Below, piece after piece: positions 38,697 through 47,200 of a stretch of DNA of 59,545 nt (position 1 is the stretch's first letter; each line of letters starts with the position of its first letter). The DNA is taken from IMG/VR virus record IMGVR_UViG_3300045612_000175, positions 1-59,545 of that record; one strand, written 5' to 3'. The translations under genes were made by a program, and so were the position numbers. Source of the stretch: a virus. The notes beneath the pieces were generated by a model. The model did no database searches. It was not told the origin of the DNA and worked only from the letters and a program-made list of their open reading frames with translations.

Positions 38697-39180
38697 GGCG
38701 ATCAGGTCCGCGTGGAAGGCAGGGCGACTGAAGATCGAGCCATGGGATGAGGCATGCTTGCAGCCAGCATCGTATGAGCTGAGGCTCGCTGGGAGCCTTG
38801 TGTACTGGGATGAGGCAGGGGCGAGCCGCGTCACGAACTTTGAGAACTACACACTCTTGCCGGGACGCTTCGTGCTGACAAGTACGACCGCACGCATTGG
38901 GCTGCCATATGACGTGGCCGCACGGGTCGAAGGCAAGAGTAGCCTCGGCAGGCAGGGCCTCTTGATCCATGCCACGGCAGGCTGGATTGACCCCGGCTTC
39001 GAGGGCGAGATCACCCTTGAGTTCAAGCACCTAGGCAATGAGCCGATTGGCCTGAAGGCAGGCATGCGTGTGGCCCAGCTCTGTTTCTTTCAGACGACAG
39101 GGTCGGCACGGCCGTATGGCCATGAGGCACTGGGCAGTAAGTATCAAGGGCAGGTCGGGCCGACAAAGGCTCGGGGCTAG
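38680..39180 (+). CDS. dcd: dCTP deaminase
   Basis: The enzyme deaminates dCTP to dUTP, feeding dUMP to ThyX. The 166-residue product has PASYELRL near residues 30-37, VEGKSSLGRQGLLIHATAGW, IDPGFEGEITLEF (with the catalytic Glu in the family position), AQLCFF and KYQGQVGPT at the end. These are the dCTP deaminase/dUTPase-fold signatures. GGAGG precedes the ATG. The bifunctional form that also hydrolyses dUTP cannot be excluded. Confidence 0.88.
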   Translation: MMLADEAIRSAWKAGRLKIEPWDEACLQPASYELRLAGSLVYWDEAGASRVTNFENYTLLPGRFVLTSTTARIGLPYDVAARVEGKSSLGRQGLLIHATAGWIDPGFEGEITLEFKHLGNEPIGLKAGMRVAQLCFFQTTGSARPYGHEALGSKYQGQVGPTKARG

Positions 39181-39203
39181 GCGCATGTGCATGGGGGCCA
39201 TGG

Positions 39204-39275
39204 AGCCGAGAGTGGGAGTCGAACCCACGACTGGCGGTTTACAGGACCGCTGCTCTGCCACTGAGCTATCTCGGC
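39204..39275 (-). tRNA. tRNA-Thr (UGU)
   Basis: The minus strand folds as acceptor GCCGAGA/TCTCGGC, D arm GCTC/GAGC, anticodon stem GCGGT/ACCGC, T arm GTGGG/CCCAC with TTCGACT loop, discriminator T, and CCA encoded at 39201-39203. The seven-base anticodon loop is CCTGTAA, so the anticodon is UGU (reads ACA). Position 33 is C instead of the near-universal U. All stems are fully paired. Confidence 0.85.
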
Positions 39276-39276
39276 G

Positions 39277-39348
39277 TGGCCCCCGTGGGACTCGAACCCA
39301 CAGCCCAAGGATTAAAAGTCCCTTGCTCTACCGTTGAGCTAGGGGGCC
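39277..39348 (-). tRNA. tRNA-Lys (UUU)
   Basis: Stems are acceptor GGCCCCC/GGGGGCC, D GCTC/GAGC, anticodon AGGGA/TCCTT with one G-U pair, and T GTGGG/CCCAC. The loop CTTTTAA has U33 and anticodon UUU, which reads AAA/AAG. It is separated from the Thr gene by one base, so the two are probably one transcript. CCA is not encoded. Confidence 0.92.
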
Positions 39349-39364
39349 GCATGAGGAGGATACC

Positions 39365-39931
39365 ATGGCATACTCGGGTGATGACGTGACCAAGCCAAGC
39401 TGGCATGCGAGTGTGCGGGTCGGTGGCTTCGACGACGAGTGGCTGAAGTGGGAGGGCGTGGATCGCGCACACATCTTGCACGAGATCGTGAACATCAACG
39501 ATGCGCCCTATGAGGTGCCAGTCGTAGACAAGAACTACGTGAATTGGTGGCCAAAGGGCTGGAGGCTGGGGCTTGTACGGCCCTCGTACTTGTGGACGCT
39601 CATTGCCATGAACGCACACAAGGGGCTGACTGTCAGGGCCGTTGATGATGACCTGACTGTCGTCACGAGGGCGACTGATCCGCTCCTTGTGTGGGATGCA
39701 GTGGCGTCATTTGCGGCGACTGTTGATGAGACCCTTGTGATCTACAGCAAGGGGCCTAAGCCCGTGAAAATCAGGCTCACCCCTGATCGCGATGTCATGG
39801 CCACGTGCTACGAGCTAGATTCCGTGACTGGTGCAGATGGCGACCCGCTCGATGGCGATGGCGAATGGCCCGAGGGGGTGGAGTGCGCGAAGCTCGCATG
39901 GGACTTGGCGTGGAAGAGGCGTGAGCTATGA
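39365..39931 (+). CDS. Unknown protein between the tRNA pairs
   Basis: The 188-residue product (MAYSGDDVTKPSWHASVRVG...) has GGAGG nine bases before the ATG. It is rich in Trp and Asp, with an alternating beta pattern (LTVRAVDDDLTVVTRATDPL, VDETLVIYSKGPKPVKIRLT) and an acidic segment (GADGDPLDGDGEW). It lies on the strand opposite both tRNA pairs. No family recognised. Confidence 0.55.
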   Translation: MAYSGDDVTKPSWHASVRVGGFDDEWLKWEGVDRAHILHEIVNINDAPYEVPVVDKNYVNWWPKGWRLGLVRPSYLWTLIAMNAHKGLTVRAVDDDLTVVTRATDPLLVWDAVASFAATVDETLVIYSKGPKPVKIRLTPDRDVMATCYELDSVTGADGDPLDGDGEWPEGVECAKLAWDLAWKRREL

Positions 39932-39969
39932 GGACATAAGTCCGTAAGGACGTGAGGCGGCGCGCGTGG

Positions 39970-40042
39970 TGCCTCGGGCGCGGGTCGAACGCGCGACCGT
40001 CCGCTTAGAAGGCGGATGCTCTGTCCACTGAGCTACCGAGAC
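39970..40042 (-). tRNA. tRNA-Arg (UCU)
   Basis: Acceptor GTCTCGG/CCGAGGC (one U-G pair), D GCTC/GAGC, anticodon TCCGC/GCGGA, T GCGCG/CGCGC with TTCGACC loop. The loop CTTCTAA gives anticodon UCU (reads AGA/AGG). The discriminator is A and CCA is encoded at 39967-39969. Confidence 0.92.
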
Positions 40043-40052
40043 GCGCCCATGG

Positions 40053-40125
40053 TAGGCCCGGCGGGAATTGAACCCGCGGCCACTGACTTATAAGGTCAGT
40101 GCTCTCACCACTGAGCTACGGGCCG
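40053..40125 (-). tRNA. tRNA-Ile (UAU)
   Basis: D GCTC/GAGC, anticodon CTGAC/GTCAG, T GCGGG/CCCGC with TTCAATT loop. The loop CTTATAA gives anticodon UAU, reading AUA. The acceptor is CGGCCCG with CGGGCCT, so six pairs form and position 1-72 is a C-U mismatch. CCA is encoded (40050-40052). Confidence 0.85.
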
Positions 40126-40150
40126 CCACCCTAGGCAAGGAGAAGCATAC

Positions 40151-40567
40151 ATGATCGCGATGACGATTGGCCTGCGCGTGTTCATGGTCGTGCGGGCATT
40201 CGGGCCGGGCCACTATGAGCTGAGCATGGCGACAATGGCAGCATTGGTGGCCGACATCAGTCCGAAGCTGGCGGCCGAGGAGGTTGACCCCGTCGAGATT
40301 CTTGAGGCACTCGCATGGCTCGACAGTACTGATGAGGCCATGGCCAAGGAGACTGGGTCGGCACGGACGTTTGTGTTTCTCAGCATGAAGCAGATCGGTG
40401 ATGGCACCTCTGTTTCTTGGCATGAAGCAGATCGCAAGTGGCATGGGTCTGACTACTCTAGGGTCGTGGCAGTCTTCGAGCGAGAGAACCCAAGCCTAGG
40501 AAGCCGCTTCATGGCGGATCTCTTTGGGTCTGAGTACCCTACAGTCGTTGGCGAGACGGTGTTGTAG
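40151..40567 (+). CDS. Unknown protein
   Basis: The 138-residue product has an N-terminal helix-strand part (MIAMTIGLRVFMVVRAFGPG, MATMAALVADISPKLAAEEV). A C-terminal half follows with FVFLSMKQIGDGTSVSWHEA and HGSDYSRVVAVFEREN. AAGGAG precedes the ATG. Its 3' end carries the left arm of an 11-bp inverted repeat and its last bases the left arm of a 16-bp one. No family recognised. Confidence 0.55.
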   Translation: MIAMTIGLRVFMVVRAFGPGHYELSMATMAALVADISPKLAAEEVDPVEILEALAWLDSTDEAMAKETGSARTFVFLSMKQIGDGTSVSWHEADRKWHGSDYSRVVAVFERENPSLGSRFMADLFGSEYPTVVGETVL

Positions 40568-40680
40568 GCTACTCGGCCCAGATTGTAGGCTACTTGGAGG
40601 CTACTTCTGCATGAATTGCATGGCACATAGAAGCAAGCCTGATCTGGAACTGTAGGGTAGTAGCCTACTTTTAGAAGTGC

Positions 40681-40689
40681 TGGTATATT
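40681..40689 (+). promoter_or_regulatory. Extended -10 promoter candidate (TGGTATATT)
   Basis: TGG directly before TATATT (40684-40689) forms an extended -10. The -35 position, 17 bases upstream (40661-40666), is TAGCCT and lies within the GTAGCCTAC motif at 40660-40668. A protein bound there would block or activate it. Confidence 0.4.
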
Positions 40690-40711
40690 CGTGTGGGTGA
40701 AAAGAGTTTGA

Positions 40712-40732
40712 CCCCCGTATATAGTACGGGGG
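40712..40732 (+). promoter_or_regulatory. 8-bp GC-rich hairpin in leader
   Basis: CCCCCGTA (40712-40719) pairs with TACGGGGG (40725-40732) around TATAG. It would lie in the 5' leader of the 40814 gene if transcription begins at the extended -10 upstream. No T run follows. Confidence 0.6.
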
Positions 40733-40813
40733 GCGAAGAGGATTGGGCCTCGTGCAATGGGTCGCCTAAAATAGGAAAGTTGCCGAGTAGCCTACAAGCC
40801 AAGGAGAACTGCA

Positions 40814-41134
40814 TTGAACCGTACCGACATGCTTGACAAGGACAGCGAGGCAGGGGAGCACCTGCTTGAGACTCTTGCTCGGATCGAGGCGGGGCTACTT
40901 GAAAGTAACCGTGTGTACACCAAGCTCCTGTCGCGAGTGGCAGTCATCAAGGTGACAGTCGATGACATTGAGGCGAAAGTCAAGAAGCACGACGCCGAGC
41001 TTGTAGAGACAGGCAAGCTGTGCGACGAGCTGATCGGCGGCCTGCGCGATGTCATGGAGGCGACCCTCAACATGCAGGGCAAGAGTCTCAGTGACGCCGA
41101 GGGACTTGCGCCCGACGAAGAAGGCATGCTATAG
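40814..41134 (+). CDS. Unknown coiled-coil protein
   Basis: The 106-residue product starts at TTG 40814 with AAGGAG upstream. Heptads run through most of it (EHLLETLARIEAGLLESNRV, IKVTVDDIEAKVKKHDAELV, LIGGLRDVMEATLNMQG) with an acidic end. It is the last gene before the terminator. Function unknown. Confidence 0.6.
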   Translation: MNRTDMLDKDSEAGEHLLETLARIEAGLLESNRVYTKLLSRVAVIKVTVDDIEAKVKKHDAELVETGKLCDELIGGLRDVMEATLNMQGKSLSDAEGLAPDEEGML

Positions 41135-41219
41135 TCTGCTGTCGCGGACTGGCGATGGTGTCACCAGCCTGTTGCTGGTGGGATCGGCAAAGACCCAACA
41201 ATTGAATAGCGCGCTCTTG

Positions 41220-41256
41220 GGCCAGCCATTTCCCCCGATGGCTGGTCTTTTTTTTA
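41220..41256 (+). terminator. Intrinsic terminator before the giant virion gene
   Basis: GGCCAGCCAT (41220-41229) pairs with ATGGCTGGTC (41238-41247), one G-U pair included, around TTCCCCCG, followed by eight T. It would stop transcription of the early operon or attenuate entry into the 9-kb gene. Upstream CACCAGC/GCTGGTG (41162-41180) forms another hairpin, and its CCAGCC can alternatively pair with the terminator's GGCTGG. Confidence 0.85.
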
Positions 41257-41296
41257 TGTCCTCCGTTTCTACAAGTAAGGCTTATTGCGGAGGACA
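41257..41296 (+). promoter_or_regulatory. Hairpin sequestering the Shine-Dalgarno of the giant gene
   Basis: TGTCCTCCG (41257-41265) is perfectly complementary to CGGAGGACA (41288-41296), which contains the GGAGG (41289-41293) of the gene starting at ATG 41300. The loop is 22 bases. Folding would hide the ribosome-binding site, so translation likely depends on opening this stem. Confidence 0.7.
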
Positions 41297-41299
41297 CCA

Positions 41300-44200
41300 A
41301 TGACGTTTACATCACGAGGCTTCGGTATCAGAACCAATGCTGACGCACAGAAGGCGCGGCTTGATGAGCTTGCAAGGAGAGTAAACCTAGGGAAGCCTGA
41401 AGAGCAGGCCCCTACTGGCCCCACGGCCGCGGACTACAATGCAGTCGCAGGCCTTGTGCCTGAGGCATTCCCTGCTGGCTTCGAGCCACTGCCCGAGCGT
41501 CCAGTCGATCCAGAGCAGGCAGCCATTGATGCCGCAAGAGCCAGAGCATCGGCGTACCTGAGCGCGCCAGACAACGCTGCGATGCAGACCACAGACATTG
41601 GTGGCACGCAAGTCAGGTCATTGAGGCCGGGCATGACATGGAACTTCACGCCCGAAGAGGCAGCCTCGCGTATCGACACGTTCGAGTCCGCAATCAATGC
41701 AGGCGTGAACCTCACACCTGCCGAGCGCGAGGAGTACATGGCGGCACAGGCCACCCCCGGCGTGAACATTCGCAAGGGTGGCTGGGACACGGCAGGCAGG
41801 AACCTCTTTGTCGGCGCAACGGGAGGCGTGGCTGCCCCCATTGGCGGTGCCATGCGCTTCATTGGCGAGAATGCTGGCGTGCCGGGCATGGCAGAGAGCG
41901 GGGCAGCCATCGAGGAAAGCGCGGCTGGGCAACAGGCCCGCTTCAATCCGCCGACAAAGGAGCAGCTCGACAAGGCGACGGGCGTGCCTGAGCCGAAGCC
42001 AGAGTGGGGGGCGAACAGCCTGTTCCAAGTCAACACATGGACGGACGGGCGCATGCTTGACCCGAAGTGGTGGGAGGCCCTCGGCGCACAGAACTGGGTC
42101 AAGACGACAGGCATGCAGGGGCTTGGCTCATTTGCTGGAACTGCGCTTGTTACCGCGCCCCTTTCCATGGGGGCGAGCGCACTGCTTGAAGCGCCCATGC
42201 TTGTCGTTGGTGCGCGCTTTGGACTGAAGCCCGGTGTCATTCGAGGCAGCCTTGAGATTGCCGACAGGCTTGGCCTTGGTGGGGGCGATGTCGTTGACGC
42301 ACTCACAGAAGCAGCAACTGCATATTCAGATGCAAGACGTGAAGGCAAGTCTATAGACGAAGCAAACAGAATTGCCGGTCAAGTCAGTGCCATGAATGTG
42401 GCGACGAATGTTGCGCTTGGCTCTGCCGGTGAAGTTGCAGCCAAGCTCAAGGGTGCAGGCATGGCGGCACGGAAGCTCAACAATTTGCTGAGACGTAGCC
42501 CCGTGCCTGTTGAGACGCAGCTCGCGACCGCAGAAAGAATGGCATCAGAAGGACTCATTCAAAAAGTCATCCTTGATAAGGTCAAGTCTGCAATTATTGC
42601 AGGTGCAAGAGAGGGACTTCAAGAGGCGCAGCAAGGCAACATTCAGGACACGGCAAAGGACGACACGCCATGGGATGTCATGCGTGCGTACACGAGCGGC
42701 AAGTACACGGACGACATGCTCGCTGGCGCATTGCTTGGTGGGGGCAGCCGCTTTGTCGGATCAATGCGGACGATGGCAAGGCCAAGCGGTGCGCTCGGCA
42801 TCATGTCGCAGCCACAGAAGGCACAGATTGAATCTGTGATTGGCGACAATCCTGTATTCAAAAACCTCCCTGAAGAAAGCGCATCAAGACTTGAGGATCT
42901 GAAGAGTCGAGTATCTTCAGGACAAGTGTCTTTTGATGATGGAGTACGAGAGTTAGTTGACATTGCATTTGAATTGCCATCTGAACATTTTGATGCAATC
43001 AGACCAAAACTTGACATGCTTGAGGAGAGCGCTGCCGAAAGTGCGACTCAAGAAACAGGAGGTGGTGGGGGCGCACCTCCGACACCGCCACCTACAAAGA
43101 CGGGCGGAACACCAGTAGATCCAGAAGAGGAGCGCATCAGAAGGCTCATGGATCTAGATGATCCACTCAGGCCGGGGTCAAAACTTATAGATAGATATAG
43201 AAGTCTTGCAAGTCAGGCTCGTCAAGGTGTGCTTACAGCAGATCAACTAAGAAATGATTTGTTTGATCGTATTCAAGATGATAGCAATCTTGATGATGAA
43301 GGAGTTAGCGCTCTTACAGATGCATTGCAAAGTCTTGATATATCTGCTCCACAAAGTGAAGCAGTAGCAAATGCAGAAAGAATGTACGCTGCAAGAGATA
43401 GGGAAACAGAGGAAGTAATCACACCGGAACCTCCAACAAAAAGCTCGTCAAGCATAGCACCTAGTGCAGCTCAAACACCTAGTACTGCTAGGTTTACGAA
43501 GCCAGAACAGACTATTCCTACAGAGCAAGCGGATGCAGAAGTTCGCAAGGCAGTAGACGAATTCCTTGCACAGAATCCTGACATTAAAATATCTAGAGAT
43601 ATTATATACGATCAAAAGTATAAAGATTTTGTGCAAGAATTAACTAATAAATATAATTATACAAGTATATATGCACCTCCTGAGTATAATGAGTTTGCTC
43701 CATGGAAAGTTCCACAAGACTCTGCACGTATGGCTATATATAGTCAGCTAATTCAAGGAAGGCGCGCACAGCAAGCAGGATCACAGCAAGCGGCTACACG
43801 TATTATAACTACTCCGCAAGCTAGACAGAGGCTTGCAAATCTCGGAATGACAAATGAACAACTTGTACGCTATGTTCCTACTCCAAGCGGAAATAATGGA
43901 TCATATACTCTAGCCGACGTAACAAAAGCAGAGAGTCTAATGAATGCGGAGGGTTCCGTCGCGGGAGAGCCTGTTGCCGAACAGCCTGTTGCCAAGCCAC
44001 CGGCCGCCGAGCAGCTCGTCACCGAGCCACCGGCCGCCGAGCCACCGGCCGCCGAGCAGCCCGTCACCGAGCAGCCCGTCGCCGAGCGACCAGCCGCCCA
44101 ACGAGTCGTTAGGTTTGAAAATCCTTTTATTCAGAAAGCTTTTGAAGCTGCAAAAGAAAATGGACTTGTATCTGATGAAGATATCCTTGCGCTTTCTCCA

Positions 44201-47200
44201 ACAGGACAAGGAGGAGCTTATAAGGCGGCAGAACTAGACGCAGCTCTGAAGAAAAATGGACAGGCAGTAAAGAGTGGAAGATTATATTATGGAGATCCAG
44301 ATGCTATAGTAAAGCTTAAGGCTATTGCAAAGCCAGCCGCTGTTGCTGAGGCTCCTGCGACCGCCGCCGAGGAAGTCAAACCGCCAGCCGAACAGTCGCC
44401 TGCTGCCGAGCCTCCTGCGCCTCCTGCTGCCGAGCCTCCTGCGCCTCCTGCTCCTACCGTGCCTGCCGAAGATGGTCGTAGAAGAACACCAAGTGGAAGA
44501 ATCATAAGACCAGAAGCAGAAACATATGCTCGCACAGAGGGAGTGTCACTTCTTGAACTTGATCCATTTATTATCGGAACTGGAAGAAATGGAATTATAA
44601 GAAGAAGAGATGTTGTAGATGCTATTGAAGCTTATAAGACTGACAGACAAACAAGAGCCGCGAATCAAGAAAAGTTAAGCAAAATTCCGGGCATAGCAGA
44701 CGAAGAACTAGAAACATCGGGACAGACATTGGATTCGCCGGGAATAAGACAGGCAGTATTAAGTTCAATCTTAGAAAAGATAGCTAAGAATGATCCAAAT
44801 GATCCACCATATCAAGTTGCATTTTATAAAGGTCAAACAAGAAATAGAAATGGGATTGGTCTTGGCCCTAAATATGTTCCAGTTTTCATCGCAAAAGTTA
44901 GTAATACAAGTGTGGAAATAATAGAAATTCGCGCAGGTGCAAATCCAAAACAAACAATAACTCTTCCAAAAACATTTTTTAAAGACATATTTGTACCTAC
45001 AAATGAGCAACTACAAAGAATTCGTGCTGAAAATAAGATTAGAGCGAATAAAGGTCAAGTTTTATCTGACGAAAAAATAAATAATATAGAAAAACTTTTA
45101 AATGAGTTGAAAGAAAATTCTCTTTTATATAGTGATGACAATCAGATGATGGCAAGGTTTACAGAAGCAGAGCCATCAAACCCACAGCCAAGACCCGGAA
45201 AAGAAAATGTAGACGAAACTAAACAAGAAGTTGACTCTTCTGGAAAAGAAATTGGCTTTGGTCGATTTACATATGAAGATGAAAGTGGAAATATAACAAC
45301 ATCTAGATACTCAACAATAGATCAAGATTCTTGGAAGATAGTGGATGAGCTTGCAAGATGGTACGCTGCACGAGAGGCAGGAAGGCCTGAGCTTGCAATC
45401 GCATATGCAAAAACTATCCTTGGTCCAAGAGGAGAACTTGCAAGATACGTCGGGCAGCTCATTAGAATGTCAGATGTTATAGAAAAAATAAATCCAAAAT
45501 TTACTGCTTTCAGACCAGATTTTATACACTTTCGATTTAATGGTCAGCTAATACGCAACGCTTTGGCAATGAACATCGCAGACGTAAAAGGAATGATAGA
45601 AGATCTGGGATTAGATTCAGAAAAAAAGCAAGAAGTTCTTAAGCAATTTGAATTAGGATTTAGAGCAGCATCAAAAGAAGACAGTGAAGGTAAGCCTGAG
45701 CGTGTAAATCCAGAAGGAATAAGATCTAGGTATTGGACGACACAACTACAGTCTTTGTATAACAATGGAGTGGCGTGGTCAAGAACAGAATTTGGACCTA
45801 ACTCAAAATATGAAGTGCCTGAACTAATAGGAAGAAAGACAAGCGAAGGCACCGAAGGCACCGCCGAAACAAAATCATATGCTTCTGGTGGACTTACTTT
45901 TGCCGCAGAAGGAGGAAAAGACTACTGGGACAGAGAAGTAAGCAAGCACATAGATGAGGCAAGATTTAAGGAACTTGCTGGTGAACCTGCTGCAAAAAAT
46001 GGATATAAGTTTAACCAGATTCAAGATGTAGTCAAAAAGATTCAAGCAGAAGGCACTACTGTAAGACCATACGGTGACATACAAAAAGAAATAGCTGCCG
46101 AAAAGAAACCAGCCGCAGGTACTGAGACAGGCGCTCAGCCTACAGAGACGACAGGCGGGCCTCAGAGCGAACAGCCACCTGCTCGTCGTGCGCAAGTGCG
46201 TGCATCAAATGCACATCCAAAAAGAGAGATCCCAGATTCCGCGCGACAGACAAAGCAGCTCACAAAGCCAAAGAGCGGAAACGATATTGCTCCTATTGGC
46301 ATAATCAAGGGAGTGAATTCCATACTCAATGCAGGAGACATTGAGGGCGCAATGGTATACATGAGACTATTGTTTGGATCACTTTCAAACTTAAAATATC
46401 CTGATATTAAAGTTGATGGAAAGCCAGTCACATCTGCTGGATCGGTGTCAGATACTGACGTGGGAATAGGAAGTAATATGGCTCTTGCTCTTTGGGCAAA
46501 CATGACAGGAACTGGAGCAGAAGCAAACAAAACATTAATTAATAATTTCTTAGAAAGAATAAAGAAAGAATCTACAGGCGTTCCCGAGTACGCACGCATA
46601 AATAAAATTATTAATCAGACGATTAGTAGCCTGAGGGCGCTTACGTCTGGAAGTCTTTCAAGTCAGGATATTGCTAACGAGGTAATGCAAAAACAATATG
46701 GAGTAAATCCAGACAATCTTGCAACTCAAGAAAGCGCAAAAGCATTTGCAATAGCAAGAGTGAAAAAGGCTATTGCCGAACAACTGAATCATGCATTGCG
46801 TGCATCACTCACAGATAGACTCTTTGGTTCTAAGAAGGCTCAATCAGACAACTTGTGGAATGCAAGGCATAGATCGCAGGCAGCAGCCGTGGATCAAGCA
46901 GTGCAGGAGACAGTCGAAGCACCAGCCTCGGCAACCACTGAGGCAGGCGGAGCTGCGCCTACAGAAGCCAAAGCACCAGCGTCAGCAGCTCCGAGCGGCC
47001 AGACTACAGATGTGGCCCCGAGTGTTTCAGGCGGGGTTACTTTTGCTGCACCGGGAACCCAAGCGTACTGGGACAGAGAGGTAAGCAAGCACATAGATGA
47101 GGCAAGATTTAAGGAACTTGCTGGTGAGCCTGCTTACAAAAATGGATATACTTTCACTCAGCTTAAAGATGTAGTTGAAAAAATTAGATCGGAAGGCAAG

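Larger units (their letters stand above)
40535..40797. repeat. Interleaved inverted repeats with GTAG(G/C)CTAC motifs
   Basis: TACCCTACAGT (40535-40545) is complementary to ACTGTAGGGTA (40649-40659), and TTGTAGGCTACTCGGC (40562-40577) is complementary to GCCGAGTAGCCTACAA (40782-40797). GTAGGCTAC or its complement occurs at 40564, 40585, 40660 and 40787, with a partial copy near 40598. The 246-base gap (40568-40813) is otherwise without a gene. Repeated operator sites or a replication origin are the obvious candidates. Confidence 0.6.

Noticed and set aside
39204-39275. tRNA-Tyr (GUA) reading of the Thr gene
   Set aside because: Placing the loop as CTGTAAA would give GUA, but the flanking bases (CGGTC and CCGCC) then fail to pair. 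The CCTGTAA loop keeps a perfect five-pair stem, so Thr-UGU is preferred.
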